This document shows, one piece after another, positions 31,900-42,942 of a DNA stretch of 64,000 bases. The stretch is from Hyposmocoma kahamanoa. Taxonomy: Eukaryota; Arthropoda; Insecta; Lepidoptera; Cosmopterigidae. How positions within the stretch are numbered: the stretch's first letter is position 1; each line of letters begins with the position of its first letter. Both the position numbers and the translations under genes were made by a program. The notes below the pieces were generated by a model, which worked only from the letters and a program-made list of their open reading frames with translations, made no database searches and was not told the origin of the DNA. The stretch lies in assembly GCF_003589595.1 (NCBI RefSeq), contig NW_020653750.1:6711474-6775473 (forward strand), read 5' to 3'.

Positions 31900-32384
31900 T
31901 GTAACAAAATCACATAACAGGCAACAACTCATATTAGTTCCGTCACGCACCGCTAGATGGCATTGGCGTCGAAATCGCAAATTCTGCATCGCGGTGTTAA
32001 GATTTTCCCTCGCGGAATGACTACTGGCGGCGATGCGAACATGAATGTAATCAATGAATGTAATGCAACTTACGACGCATCTAGCTCTGCTTCCTTATTT
32101 GGAACTCCGCTTTAGATCGTTACCGTTGAACCTACTGCACTGTGCTACGCTTCTAGCGCTGCTTCCTATTTGGAACTCCGCTTTAGAACGTAACACGTAG
32201 TTGTTGCACCCTGAGCCGCTTCCTAATTGGAACGTGTGTACGGGTCCTCGACTACGTGTCGATTAGGGGGAGTCCTTTCCCACTTCACCACTGACGTTGT
32301 ACATCTGTATATGTTTGTCAAATAAAAGCAACCCTATTGGAAAAACCTGGTTTCCCTCTGTCACCCCGATAAGAACTTACTACA
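31900..32384. mobile_element. Solo LTR with 4-bp target-site duplication
   Basis: The 485-bp insert starts TGTAACAAAATCACATAACAG and ends ACTTACTACA, flanked by TACT on both sides (31896-31899, 32385-32388). It contains a CAAATAAAAG polyadenylation signal about 60 bases before its right end. It interrupts the TIR repeat, whose sequence continues on both sides as in the 7936-8295 copy. No internal retrotransposon region is present, so it is a recombination remnant. The 4-bp duplication suggests Ty3/Gypsy. Confidence 0.75.
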
Positions 32385-32464
32385 TACTTTTATTAAGTTC
32401 AATTTGTTATTAATTAATAACAGAAATTAGAATAAACTAAAACATATTAACTAGTACTGCAGTC

Positions 32465-33320
32465 TTATGTCTGTTTGGGATTTTTCATCAGAGGAAAGAC
32501 TGGATCCCAAACTGGTGGTACGGAGAAACCATCTTCAGTCAGTCCTATAATAGTCATAGCAAAAGTCATTATGCAAAAGTTGTGCATAACAAACAAAAAA
32601 TGGAATGATAGTCCGCCCCCTGCATTAGAACAGGAGTGGAATAAATTCACAACTAACTTCAATAATATGCAGCCTATTTTATTAGGTCGAAATGTAGGAG
32701 TTTCAGATTCCATTAGTGCAGAGCTAGGCTTCGTGGATGCTTCGAGCATTACGGCATACGGATGCTGTTTATATCTGAGAAAAATCGACCCTTCAGGTAA
32801 GGTGCACATGCATTTGCTCTGTTCCAAATCCCGTATTAATCCTTTGCAAAAGAAAGGCATGACAGTTCCCAGACTGGAATTGAATGCTGCACTTCTGCTT
32901 TCGAAATTAGTCACAAAAGTTCACGATTCATTAACGCTTAAAATTTATTCAGCGATTCTAAAATCGTTCTGGCATGGCATACTGAAATGGCAACGCTTCA
33001 ACCATATGTAAGGAATAGAGTAAATGTCATACGCCAAAACACAATAAGTGGAGCTGGCTCTACGTCAACACACGAGAATCCTGCTGATCTGATTGGTAGA
33101 GGTGTCCAGCCAGGTGGTCTGGGAGACAGCAGCTTCTTCTTCTTCTTTGAAACAGTGAGTATGACTTTTCCGCCGCTGCTTGCTACGAGGCTACGCTGTC
33201 ATCCGATGTACCAGAGTTTCAACCCTGTTTGACTTGGTCCAGCAATTTCGTGTGTCAACCTATAGATCCACTCGAGTATGTGTTTGAGTTGAGAGAGACT
33301 TTCTAATTTAAGTTTGCAAA
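32465..33320 (+). pseudogene. Pao pol: connection and RNase H region
   Basis: The frame at 32475-33011 reads SPIIVIAKVIMQKLCI, WNDSPPPALEQEWNKFTTNF, LGFVDASSITAYGCCLYL and LLCSKSRINPLQKKGMTVPR LELNAALL, a typical Pao RNase H-like block. After a frameshift near 33000 it continues YVRNRVNVI, THENPADLIGRGVQPGGL and, in a further frame, VPEFQPCLTWSS. It would lie between RT and integrase. The RT catalytic part upstream is absent. Confidence 0.85.
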
Positions 33321-34145
33321 TGCAAGGGTCAGTGGAGAGGAAATCCAGTCTTGTCGAGAGTCCATGGTTAGCCGTTTGGATTTGACACTCCAGGCAGATT
33401 CCGACTGGGGCGATGCCAATCTTGTCAAATTTAACACTACCAAAACTCAGGTGTGTCTATTCTCCACAAAACGGAGTCCCTTCGAGCTGACTCCGACTTT
33501 TCGTGATATATCCATACCGATAGCCGACTGTTTCCAGCTACTTGGAATGGACCTGTCGTCCAATTTGAACTTCGGCAGATACATTGAATCTATGGCCAAA
33601 AATGCAGCAAGGAAGCTTGGCATCCTTTCCAGGGCGAGGCGTTACTTTACACTGGGACAGTTGCTTCAGCTGTACCAAGCACAAGTCCGGTCGTGCATGG
33701 AGTACTGGTGCCACCTTTGGGATGGCTCTGCTACATATCAACTGGCCACTTTGGATTCAATTGACAATCGTGTCAAGAGGCTTATTGGTGACTCGGAATT
33801 AATAGAGGCGAAGCTGCAAAGCCTTTGAACACCGCCGTAAAGTTGCCTGCTTATCGGTATTTTACAGGATATATCACGAAGGGTGTGCGATGGAATTACA
33901 CGATTTAATTCCGCCTTCCCCTTTCCATCACCGGGGGATTCGGCGTAGGCTTGGGTTCCACCCCTATGTTGTTCATATTCCAAAGATTCGCACGAAGCGT
34001 CATGCTTCCACGTTTATATGGCGAACTGCTATGGAGGGGAATTCCCTGCCTGCAGACTTGTTCCCTGAACGTTATAACTTGAGCCTTTTCAAGGCGAGAG
34101 TGAATAGGCATTATTTAGGTGAGCAAACTCCATCGTCGACCTTAT
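33320..34145 (+). pseudogene. CR1-like LINE ORF2 C-terminal fragment inside Pao
   Basis: SDWGDANLVKFNTTKTQVCL, IADCFQLLGMDLSSN, ARKLGILSRARRYFTLGQLL, QVRSCMEYWCHLWDGSATYQ and IPPSPFHHRGIRRRLGFHPY match the same region of copies 1 and 2. Two frameshifts are present (near 33825 and 33870). RT motifs are missing, a 5' truncation. It sits between Pao RNase H and integrase and disrupts the pol gene. Confidence 0.8.
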
Positions 34146-34585
34146 CGTCACTTTTCATCAGGTGAGATGGAGGTCAAATGTGCCCTTATATTTAGGTTTG
34201 TACATCCTATCCATGACAAGCTAGGACTCTTGCGAGTGGGTGGCAGGTTGCATAATGCTGACATTCTTTATACACAAAAACACCGTGTTATACTACCTAA
34301 AGACTCTCTTGTAACTGTCTTGCTTATCAAAAGGGAACACAAAACATTGCTACACGCGGGCCCTAGGCTTGTGCTTGCAAACTTGAATCAAAGGTTTTGG
34401 ATTGTGATGGCTAGTTAGAAATTAAGAAAATTACCCATGTATGTCTTGGCCTATGGCAAGAATAGTGAAATTGTTCACAGGTGATGATAGAAAAGTAAGA
34501 GCAGTGGAAGTTAGAACTTCCAATAATAAAAGTCATGTCCGTGCCATACATAAAATTTGTATATTACCTATGGAGTGCGACTGAA
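34146..34585 (+). pseudogene. Pao integrase remnants (N- and C-terminal parts)
   Basis: The first part (to 34418) has the zinc-domain side of a Pao integrase: HDKLGLLRVGGRLHNADI, KHRVILPKDSLVTVLLIK, HKTLLHAGPRLVLANLNQRF WIV. It then stops, and after about 60 bases the C-terminal domain appears (TGDDRKVRAVEVRTSNNKSH, then ILPME and a stop). The catalytic DDE core between them is deleted. Confidence 0.8.
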
Positions 34586-35079
34586 ACAGTTTTATATAAA
34601 ATTTATTCTCTTTAGCTATAAGTGCGGCTGTGATGCCTTACAAAGTTTCGTAATTTATAAGCAATTACTTTAGGTATTCCATTAAAAAAATGTAATACTT
34701 GTACATTCTTAGGGTATCACATGCCATCCCAAGAATACATTTTCGTAGGGCTAAGAATTTATTGAGTCACTTACATATTGTGCTTACTTAATAATGTACA
34801 AGTGTGACTTTGTTTCTTAAGAAAAAGTGCTTTAGTATCTAAATTTACTCTGTACCTAAGAAATTAAGATAATTTCGTCCTTTTTGGTTAAATCGATACA
34901 TTCATTGGATTATATAGTTATACAGTGTAAAACATGTATAGGGTGAAACATATATACAATGTGAAACATAATGTTAAGTTAAAGCATAATTTTCTAGGTA
35001 TGTAAAATTTAAAAAAAGTCCTGTTGTTATTTAGCATTTATTAAAGTAGAGATTGTTGTCATCTTGTGAGGTGGTAGTA
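34586..35079. other. Pao 3' untranslated region, AT-rich
   Basis: No coding signal. It lies between the end of integrase and the 3' LTR, and ends in a purine-rich tract GTGAGGTGGTAGTA that would serve as polypurine primer. Confidence 0.5.
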
Positions 35080-35265
35080 TGTTGGGTATTTTCAATAGTT
35101 TTATTGCAATATTAACTATATAAGTAACAATTGCCGTGTGGCAACACTCTGTCTCTATTCTCTCGGTGTCGGAATAAACGTGTTGTGCAGTGATCTCGAG
35201 TTTTATTTAAATATATACCGAAGTTTCCTCCAGTGTCCTATGGCAATTAAGGCAGCTGCCGCACA
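35080..35265 (+). repeat. 3' LTR of the Pao element
   Basis: Starts TGTTGGGTATTTTCAATAG and ends CAGCTGCCGCACA. It is the partner of 29361-29554. Confidence 0.85.
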
Positions 35266-35469
35266 ATAGTTGAATATCAATTCAATACAAATTTAAATAC
35301 AGTTAATAGCGACATCTCTAGCCAGGGCTGGTAGCTGTAAAGTGGCCTAACTAAGTGACGGAACACTTTCATGGATTTCTCATAGATGGCGCTACGGCTA
35401 AAAAATCGTTGAAAAACGAAATACAAAAATCCAACAACAAGCACATAGAAAAATTCGTGAAGTGCGCTG

Positions 35470-35545
35470 GTTAGTTCTGTAGCTTAGTTGGCATAGCGTC
35501 TGGTATGGTTTGTTAGAAGACGTTGGTTCGAATCAGGCCGTATGA
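35470..35545 (+). other. tRNA-like segment with A- and B-box motifs
   Basis: TAGCTTAGTTGGCATAGCG resembles a tRNA D-arm/A-box and GTTGGTTCGAATCAGG a T-arm/B-box, about 40 bases apart. The acceptor and anticodon stems do not pair well, so a functional tRNA is unlikely. A tRNA pseudogene or a SINE head is more likely. Confidence 0.35.
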
Positions 35546-36467
35546 TTTTCATTGTTTTTAAAATGTTAACTTTTGCAGTATTTACCAAGGAATAATGAAC
35601 TGTTGTGATTTATTATTATAATTCCCCAACAACAATCACGAGCACAACAGCAAAAGTTTTCATTTTATAAGTAAATTTTAGAATAAACTATCAAAAACAA
35701 CCAAAATATCTTTAAGTGCCATTTTTGCAATACTATGAACATGATGTTTGGCACGTTATTGATTATCAGCATCCTAGTAGAGTGTCGTCTGTTGGTAGCA
35801 CTGTGTTAGTTTAAAATAATTAATATTAAAAGCACGGACTCAGTTTCTTTATGATTTTTATCTACACACCTATCATAAACTTAGAGGATGGAAAAAAATA
35901 AAGGTAAGGAGTTGCTATCTACGGAACCTAACCGAACCAAAATTGTACCACACAAATGGCAGATTTCTTCAGTGTTGTACCATAATCATAGATAAGTCAA
36001 TATCGACATGCCAATGTGTGACCTGAATGTTGAAACTGATTTTTCTGTTTCTAATTTGTATAGTTTACTGTAATCAAAGCATCAAACCAAAAGACATGTT
36101 ATATTGACATATACAAGTCAGACGTTATATGTACATGATGCATTTCGACAATTTCGACATTTTCGACGTTGAAAACATAAACATTTTTTTGTCTTTGTTT
36201 AACTACTGCGTGCCGTCGTAAGCCAAAAGAGATAGCATTACATTGATTTGTGTCTAACACGGGAATCGAAAATACGTAACGTCATCTTAAATGCCAACTG
36301 TATTGATTTGGCCATTTTTGTAGTACCCTTTGATAACCATTTGTCAAAGGGAAGAACATCAAATGCTAAGACCAATGTTTGGTCAAATGTTTTAGTGATT
36401 TGTTCGCATGAATTGTAAAGAAATAGACAAACATATTGACAGTGAGAACAATTAAGTATAGATAAAA

Positions 36468-36545
36468 ATGCGTCTCTGCAGCATTAAAGGTTGCGGCAGT
36501 AGAGAAAGCGGAAATCAACCGAATATTACATTACACCGGCATGTG
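36468..36545 (+). pseudogene. THAP zinc-finger N-terminus (transposase remnant)
   Basis: The ATG at 36468 opens MRLCSIKGCGSRESGNQPNI followed by TLHRH. The M-x-x-C-x4-C start, with aromatic/His residues about 12 residues on, is the first half of a C2CH THAP finger, a DNA-binding module. The frame stops soon after 36545, possibly at a lost intron border, and no further transposase domain was found. Confidence 0.5.
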
Positions 36546-36653
36546 TTATTTTTCTGTCTATAAATCGTACAATAGCTCAATTAGTATCATTTATTGTCTT
36601 GCCGAATTTTGCTTTGGTTACTTACAGATTGTCTCGTTTGTTAATATATTTTT

Positions 36654-36840
36654 AACCGACTTCAAAAAAGGAGGAGGTTCTCAATTTGACTATGTCTTTT
36701 TTTTGTATGTATGGTGCGTGATAACTCCGGTATTTGTGAACCGATTTTCATGATTCTTTTTTTGTTGGAAAGAAGGTACTTCCATAGTGGTCCCATTTCA
36801 TTTTGAAGAAAATCATCCACCTTTAAGGGTGGCTGTTCAC
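36654..36840. repeat. Dispersed repeat 'ACCGACTTCAAAAA' family, copy 2
   Basis: Starts AACCGACTTCAAAAAAGGAG and includes GAACCGATTTTCATGATTC and TTTTTTGTTGGAAAGAAGG, paralleling 10079-10230. Confidence 0.65.
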
Positions 36841-38184
36841 GCATGAAGATTCATTGTATAAATAGCGTCTAACTTTTATTTAGGAGCAATTATTTTAATG
36901 GTTGATTTTGCTATTTCTCCAATTCTAGGTGTTTTTCTCTCAATACACTGTGAGTAGTGAGAACCGATTATTACTATCTCCAGTGTCAAGTCCTGTATAG
37001 TGGCGAACTAGGGGATATTTCAGTAAAACTTGGCACATAGACGTAATTCCACGTACTTTTGAGGTCGGTTTTTTTAGTACTCTGTACTGAGATTATGATG
37101 GTTGTTGATAACGATTATTTTAAGATAGTGTTGTTCTTGTAAGCATACATATTATCGATATTCTGTTATTAAAACAATTGTCTACGAGGTTTTTATTTTT
37201 AAAGGCTATCTACAAATTAAAAAAAATAAGTATGTTTGGAAATTATAGGACTGCCGAATATAAACATAGGATCATAAACTATTTTCGTTTGTTCGCCTCA
37301 TTTTGAAGAGACAAATTTTAATAGAACTTTGAATGTAACTATATTTACATGCATGTAATATATTACATGATAATGCAATTCTATCGTTACTTTTCTAGGT
37401 AAAACTTTATATTTAATTTTGATTAAAAAGACTTATTATTATATATTAGGTATTCTCAGTTCCTTGAAACAAAACTGACAGCGATCAACGTGTGAACAGC
37501 TCGAGATTAAATTATTAGATTCATGTTTGTTTAAAACTAAGTTCAGTGGTTAAATGAACATTTTTTTTATGACATAAGTAAATTAATTATTTGATAGCAA
37601 ATAAACGTATTATTAATATATGTGATTTTATGATTATCGATAATATTACTACTGTTATATATAAGTAATTTTATTTATTTCAAAAATTTAAAGAAAGTGT
37701 TAAAGATTCACCTAAATCAAAATAACTGATATTAATTCTATTCCTTACATTTAAATGACTTACGTTACTTGGAAATCTTTTAAAAAATTCTTTCTAATAT
37801 CAATCTTGGGATCTCCAGATTTAGATTACTTTTTTTTTTAATATGCTCGCAAATTACATTTTTTCTGTGCAAATTCACTTTTCGTAATATGGGAGCATTT
37901 AAAAATGCACAATAATAACTTTAAAATCTCACATTTCCGGATATTCCCATATGACATAAAACATTCCCAAATGGAATATTGATATATTTTATATACTTAC
38001 TATTTATACTTTATGATATACTTTAATTTTAAACTTTTAATCATGCTTTGATTACAGTAAACTACACAAACAGAAAAATAGTTTGAACAATCAAGCTATA
38101 CATTTGCATGTCGATATTGACTTGTCTATGATTATGGTACAACACTAAAGAAATCCGCCATTTGTGCTAATTTTGGTATATGTA

Positions 38185-38402
38185 CATTGACTTACAATTA
38201 TATGGACGTCGGGTCCGCGCTAAAAAGTGTCCGCACTTGTAAGGCGCTAAAATCGTATACAGAGCGTGACAGTCTTCATTTGTTCTACTGACAGCGCGAT
38301 ACTGCGATGACATTACAATTTAAATTTCGAATAGGTTGACTTGGGACATTTTTTTCGTGGTTTTTGTATTAGACCCGTCGTCTATTTATTTGTAAGTCAA
38401 TG
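38185..38402 (+). mobile_element. hAT-like MITE family 1, copy 1
   Basis: 218 bp with ends CATTGACTTACAATTATATG and TTATTTGTAAGTCAATG, inside the right TIR of the 35879-38467 element. It is flanked by a perfect 8-bp duplication, TATATGTA (38177-38184, 38403-38410). No coding capacity. Confidence 0.85.
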
Positions 38403-38804
38403 TATATGTAGGTACGTTTATTCCTTAGATAGGGCAACTTCTTTCATTTATTTTTTTCCATCGTCTAAGCAAATTTCACACGTAACTTGATATCAAACGA
38501 CATGATAGTTGGGGTCGACTCCAGTTTGTCTATGAATTAGAAAACCTACGGTTGCGTGACGTTGCGTGACAGGCGTTACAAAAGTTTTTATTTGCCGTCA
38601 TTTCGCCAGTCATAACATGCGGTTCCTGAACACATCATAGAGAGCTTATAATATGTGTATAGATAAAGCAGTGTATGTAACTGTATGTAATAATTAGGCT
38701 TTAAAACACTCGTGTGATGTTTTTACGAAGCTCACCTGTCGGCTTGCTTCATAAATCCACACTCTGGATTTAATGCCTTTCATTATGTAACAGTCACATT
38801 GAAC

Positions 38805-39020
38805 CATTGACTTACAATTATATGGACGTCGGGTCCGCGCTAAAAAGTGTCCGCACGTAAGGCGCTAAAATCGTATACAGAGCGCGACAGTCTTCATTTG
38901 TTCTACTGACAGCGCGATACTGCGATGATATTACAATTTAAATTTCGAATAGGTTGACTTGGGACATTTTTTTCGTGGTTTTTGTATTAGACCCGTCGTC
39001 CATTTATTTGTAAGTCAATG
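38805..39020 (+). mobile_element. hAT-like MITE family 1, copy 2
   Basis: 216 bp, near-identical to copy 1, with a perfect 8-bp duplication CATTGAAC (38797-38804, 39021-39028). It lies just 5' of host exon F. Confidence 0.85.
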
Positions 39021-39075
39021 CATTGAACTACTATATTGTATGTATTGATAATGCTTTTTTATGTGCTCTTTTCAG

Positions 39076-39276
39076 AGCTTGCTGATGGGATTGGTGTTAA
39101 TGGCCATTGCATTCGCTACAGTGCCAATCTTAAGTATACATGGAATTCATTACGGGCTTGAGCAGATAAGATTCTTTATCGACTGCTGTAGAATAAATGA
39201 CAAAGAGAACCCTCAGTGTAAAGTATCTTGTCCGCTAGATGTCCTTAACGATACTATAGAGGAATTAATGGTCCCG
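39076..39276 (+). CDS. Candidate host exon F (membrane segment, Cys-rich loop)
   Basis: 67 codons lie between a TGTGCTCTTTTCAG acceptor and a GTACGT donor, phase 0 at both ends. The peptide begins with a hydrophobic helix (SLLMGLVLMAIAFATVPILS) and continues into an extracellular-type loop with clustered cysteines (FIDCCRINDKE, NPQCKVSCPLDVL) and an N-glycosylation sequon, NDT. It can follow exon E and precede exon G without a frameshift. Unidentified. The cysteine-containing loop after a transmembrane helix recalls multi-pass fusion or receptor proteins, but no diagnostic motif was seen. Confidence 0.55.
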
Positions 39277-39941
39277 GTACGTTATGACAACCATATATTA
39301 TATGTTTAATATGTTAAGTGTGAAGATTAATAATAAATTTTAGACGCATGATAATTCTGTTGTTCGACCGTTCAGAAAGTTTTTAGGTAATACAAGACTA
39401 TTGAAGGGACTGAGCCTGATACTGAGAGCTTGGGCTAAGTGGGTTTTCCCCTGTCCTCGGATTGGTAGGAGGGGTGGGAATATTTTTTCCTCATGCCTCT
39501 GAAGAATGATTTTTTTTATTAGAATATTTAAACGTTGAGTCAATAAAAATAGTTTATACACATAATAATTTGTTTTCCTCCGATCGGAACCCGTCCGGTA
39601 GGAGGAGCGAGAATTATAAAATTTTTTAAATTGTTAAAGTATTTACTAGCATAATATTTATTTAGAAATCTATTTTTGACTGTAATTCTTCGCATTGTTC
39701 GACTTGTAGTATCAATGTTTTTTTTTTGTTTTATTGTGCTTCAATCAGTAATTTAAGTTTATTATTTAGTTTAATTTATACTAAAATAATTAAATATAAT
39801 TATGAACAGATTGATGAGATCATCAGATCTGTTCATCATTACATTTGAGATCTCTTAGTAGCAGTAGAGCTCCTTGTGAAAGAGTTTGTCCTGGGTAGTA
39901 CTTTACCTGTTTCTGCCGCCAAGCAGGAGTGTCAGCATTAC
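39277..39941. other. Intronic, nothing recognised
   Basis: AT-rich; the - strand frame at 39340-39561 has no domain. Confidence 0.4.
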
Positions 39942-40150
39942 TGCGTTCCGATTTGGAAGGATAAGGGTGCTGGTGAAATTACATGCACATGAGAATTTTC
40001 AACTTATGCTTCAGGGCGATGGGCGTTGTGGCTGCACCCCTGAGTTCTTTGGTATTTAAAGTTCTAAGCGGCACTAGAACTGTTATGGATAGGTGTGTCC
40101 CTTATCATCAGGCGCGTTGTTCGTCCCGTCACTTGGTATTATAAAAAAAA
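39942..40150 (+). repeat. SINE-like dispersed repeat, copy 3 (longest)
   Basis: CTGCGTTCCGATTTGGAAGG, GTGCTGGTGAAATTACATGC, TTTAAAGTTCTAAGCGGCAC and TTGTTCGTCCCGTCACTTGG followed by an A-rich tail. It is used as the reference for the family. Confidence 0.7.
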
Positions 40151-40894
40151 GATAAAAATAAATTACAACTGGGACTTAAAAGAAAAAAGTTCAAACCCTT
40201 TTTGTTTTGAGAACGTAGTATAATTTAATTGTAAGCAAATTGTTTTGTAAGCAAAAATTTAATTATAAGGCCACGAACTGGACGATATTGGGCGGGGCGC
40301 GGCGGGCGCGGTGGCGATAGCGATGTGTGCTAGGGTGCGGTTAAAGTGGCTTGTTCTCGACGAAAGTGACGTAACGAGAGTGTGATCGCGATGATTATAC
40401 TGTGGTGTAACGTTTTTATAGTCTCTAATTATTTTATTTAATAAGAGTTATTATTGGAAAAAGAAGACGTGAACCTGCACTACAAATAAAAAAAGCAAAA
40501 AAGCGACTTTCACCAAAATTATTTATTTATTTAACTTTATTGTACAATACACTGAAGTACAAATGGCGGACTTAATGCCATAAGGCAGTCTCTACAAGTC
40601 AACTACAAGTACTACAGTCAACCATTGGGCCAAATAGAAAAAAAAAACAATAGGTTGGTGCTACACTTAAACAAGAAGAACAATATACTCGAAAGCTAAT
40701 CGATAATATGTATGGTATAAATAAATCACATAATATAAACATACTTATATATAATAATAAATAGTATAATATATGTACCCAAAGCAGCATTATACAGAGT
40801 CTTGATTTTGACAACTGTCAAACAGATGCTTGCGCAACATGCGCTTGAAAGATGATTTGGTCTGAGCTTGTCTTACATGGAGCGGGAGCACGTT

Positions 40895-41407
40895 TCAAAG
40901 ACGGATTGCATGAAGGGTAAAAGAATTAGACAAAACATTAGCGCGGTGAGAAGGAAGAGCGAGCTTAAGTCTACGGGAAGATCGAAATTCGCATCTCGGC
41001 CAAACGGTTTGAAATTGAAATGAACATTTAAGATAATCAAGTGCAGCCGGGTCGAACAAGATGGAGAAAAGAGTGGTTAAAATTCTTAAAGACCTGCGTT
41101 CACGGATGGGAAGCCAATTTAGTTGACGACGAAAAGCAGAGATGTGGTCATACTTCCGCAGGCCAAAAATAACTTTAATGCAGTTGTTAAGAAGACGATC
41201 TAATCGGTTCAAAGAGACTTGGGAGATGTTACTGTAACACACGTCAGCATAATCAATCACAGGCAACACTGGAGCTGGAACAAGGAGTGTTTTGGTTTTA
41301 ATGGGAAGAAAGTTCTTAAACCTGTGTAGAGCTCTTAGTGTGTCTGTAACCCTACGACAAACAGACACCTGGGGATCAGGAGGAGGAGGAAAAGTCCCAG
41401 TCCTCAT
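40895..41407 (-). pseudogene. LINE ORF2 C-terminal domain
   Basis: Shows SVCRRVTDTLRALHRFKNF, LVPAPVLPVIDYADVCYSNI, LDRLLNNCIKVIFGLRKYDH and RRQLNWLPIRERRSLRILT, the typical post-RT domain of insect LINEs. Confidence 0.75.
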
Positions 41408-41445
41408 CGATTTTACTACGTGCGTGATAATAGGGAGTATACATT

Positions 41446-42520
41446 CTAAAATACACTACTTACGTCATCGTGCCCAACAGCATTACATTTGATTGACAAA
41501 ACCACTTTCCTAATCTCATCTTCAGTTACTGAGGTGAAAATAAAAACAGAATTTGAAATTTTGGCCAGTGCTCTAATAAATGCAATACTTTGTTGTTTGG
41601 TGTTGGTGTCTAAAGTTGCAGTTTTGGCAAAGTGAGTGTTCAGCTCCTTTAAGGAGAAGGAAGAAGTTATACTGTACGAACTTTGCGGTTTACCTATACC
41701 AATGGATTTTAGGAATTTCCAGGTATTCACGGGGGATGAATGTAAAATATTTTCATAAATATGTTTACGTTTGGCGGCTATTACCATTTGCTCACGCCTA
41801 TTTCTTGCAGCTTTAAAACGGAGCCAATTTTCCTCACATCGGTCGCGCTTGTATTTTCTAAACGCATGATCTCGTCTTGTCATTGCAATATCGACTGCTC
41901 GAGTTACCCACGGAGCAGGAGGGTGCATTGGTTGAGAGAACTGCGGAGTTTAGTGAAAACACCGCCTCATCGATTGTCGATGCTGACAATGTATGGCCCC
42001 AATCGTGAAACTACGTAGTTGAATCGTAACAGGCTGAGTCCTAAGTTGTTTAATTTTGTAGCTCAAGTAAATGAGGTCATGTCGTGAAAAACCTGGTGCC
42101 AACAATTGTCCAGCCTTGTCCACGTGATCAATAGAGGTGCTGTAAGATCTAGCCAGGTAGCCGACGCGTCTACGTTGTGATGACTAGGCTCAAGAGGTAG
42201 AATGGTTAAAGCTTCAGACTTAATAACTGCTTTCAAAGAGCGAACTCTCATGTTATCTTTCATGAGGTCGGTATTAAAATCGCCATGATTATTTGATGAG
42301 TGTATTCACCGCTAAGAGATGAGAGTAAAGATTCGAACGAAGATAAGTAATCTATAGAAGGAGGACAATAAATAACCCCAAGAGCCACTTTTATACTTTT
42401 TACCTTGATGTCGATGAGCAAGTGTTCCAAAGAACTGGAATATACAGAGGGAGAAGAAGAAAGAATTTTAAAAGGAATGTCATTACGGATGTAAATGGCA
42501 ACGCCTACGCCACCCTTTCC
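41446..42520 (-). pseudogene. LINE endonuclease and linker fragment
   Basis: Endonuclease pieces are spread over two frames (GGVGVAIYIRNDIPFKILSS near 42500, VALGVIYCPPSID, then the 42263-42063 frame with ILPLEPSHHN). The linker follows, with HPPAPWVTRAVDIAMTRRDH, AARNRREQMVIAAKRKHI and SPVNTWKFLKSIGIGKP. Frameshifts and deletions rule out function. Confidence 0.65.
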
Positions 42521-42693
42521 CGTGGCTTAAACGTTCCGCTGAACGCACCACACCGTTCTGAATTTGCGGTGGCATTTCGATCAAATCGCGCAAGCCGCTA
42601 CCCGCGTCGCTGTCTCGAGTGCGCCGTCTCTCGCTGTCGTCCAGTTTGTAGCCTAAAGTTTTTCTATGGTAACAACGGTCGATGGTGCTTTAA

Positions 42694-42942
42694 ATGAATT
42701 GCAAAAATAATGGCATTCCGTGGCAAATTTTCTATGGCTTTAGGCGAACGTTAAATTACAAAGAGGCGCAGGATTTACACAGTGCCTTTGATAATGCTAT
42801 TGCATTGATGACTAAAGGACAAAGGAAAGGATATGTTTCACCATTTTGCATCAATTACACCATCTCACATGAATATGGGAGAGTAGGTACTTGTTGTGAA
42901 ATAATACATTATCTCATAAGAAAAATACATTTTACGCATTGA
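42694..42942 (+). CDS. Unidentified 82-codon ORF
   Basis: A non-repetitive peptide (KNNGIPWQIFYGFRRTLNYK, EAQDLHSAFDNAIALMTKGQ, VSPFCINYTISHEYGR) with a clean ATG, cut at its end by a hAT-like MITE (42937). Composition is protein-like, but I recognise no family. It might be a fragment of a DNA-transposon protein or a host exon. Confidence 0.25.
   Translation: MNCKNNGIPWQIFYGFRRTLNYKEAQDLHSAFDNAIALMTKGQRKGYVSPFCINYTISHEYGRVGTCCEIIHYLIRKIHFTH

Larger units (their letters stand above)
29361..35265 (+). mobile_element. BEL/Pao LTR retrotransposon, degraded and invaded
   Basis: Two LTRs in direct orientation flank DUF1759-type gag, zinc knuckle, protease, RNase H-side pol sequence and integrase pieces, all +. 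Most RT and the integrase core are missing. Insertions inside: a TIR repeat (31651-32445, itself carrying a solo LTR) and a CR1-like LINE fragment (about 33320-34145). A purine-rich tract (GTGAGGTGGTAGTA) precedes the 3' LTR. No clear target-site duplication was seen. Confidence 0.85.
35879..38467. mobile_element. Long-TIR DNA element with a THAP-domain remnant
   Basis: About 200 bases at the left (35879-36090) are matched inverted at the right end (about 38040-38467 once the MITE at 38185-38402 is set aside). Shared blocks include GATGGAAAAAAATAAA, GTGTTGTACCATAATCATAG and AGTTTACTGTAATCAAAGCA. The interior holds the start of a THAP-domain protein (36468) and a dispersed repeat (36654-36840). 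THAP domains begin the transposases of P and Kolobok elements, so this is probably an internally deleted member of such a superfamily. The exact ends and target duplication are unresolved. Confidence 0.6.
40515..42520 (-). mobile_element. LINE remnant with the RT palm deleted
   Basis: The - strand order is endonuclease (42520-42063), linker (41928-41446) and ORF2 C-terminal region (41407-40895), then a 3'UTR ending near a polyadenylation-type ATAAAGTTAAATAAATAAAT at about 40517-40536. The RT catalytic motifs are missing entirely: the linker ends KCNAVGHDDVSSV and the next frame begins near MRTGTFPPPPDP. Clade uncertain (Jockey-like). Confidence 0.7.
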
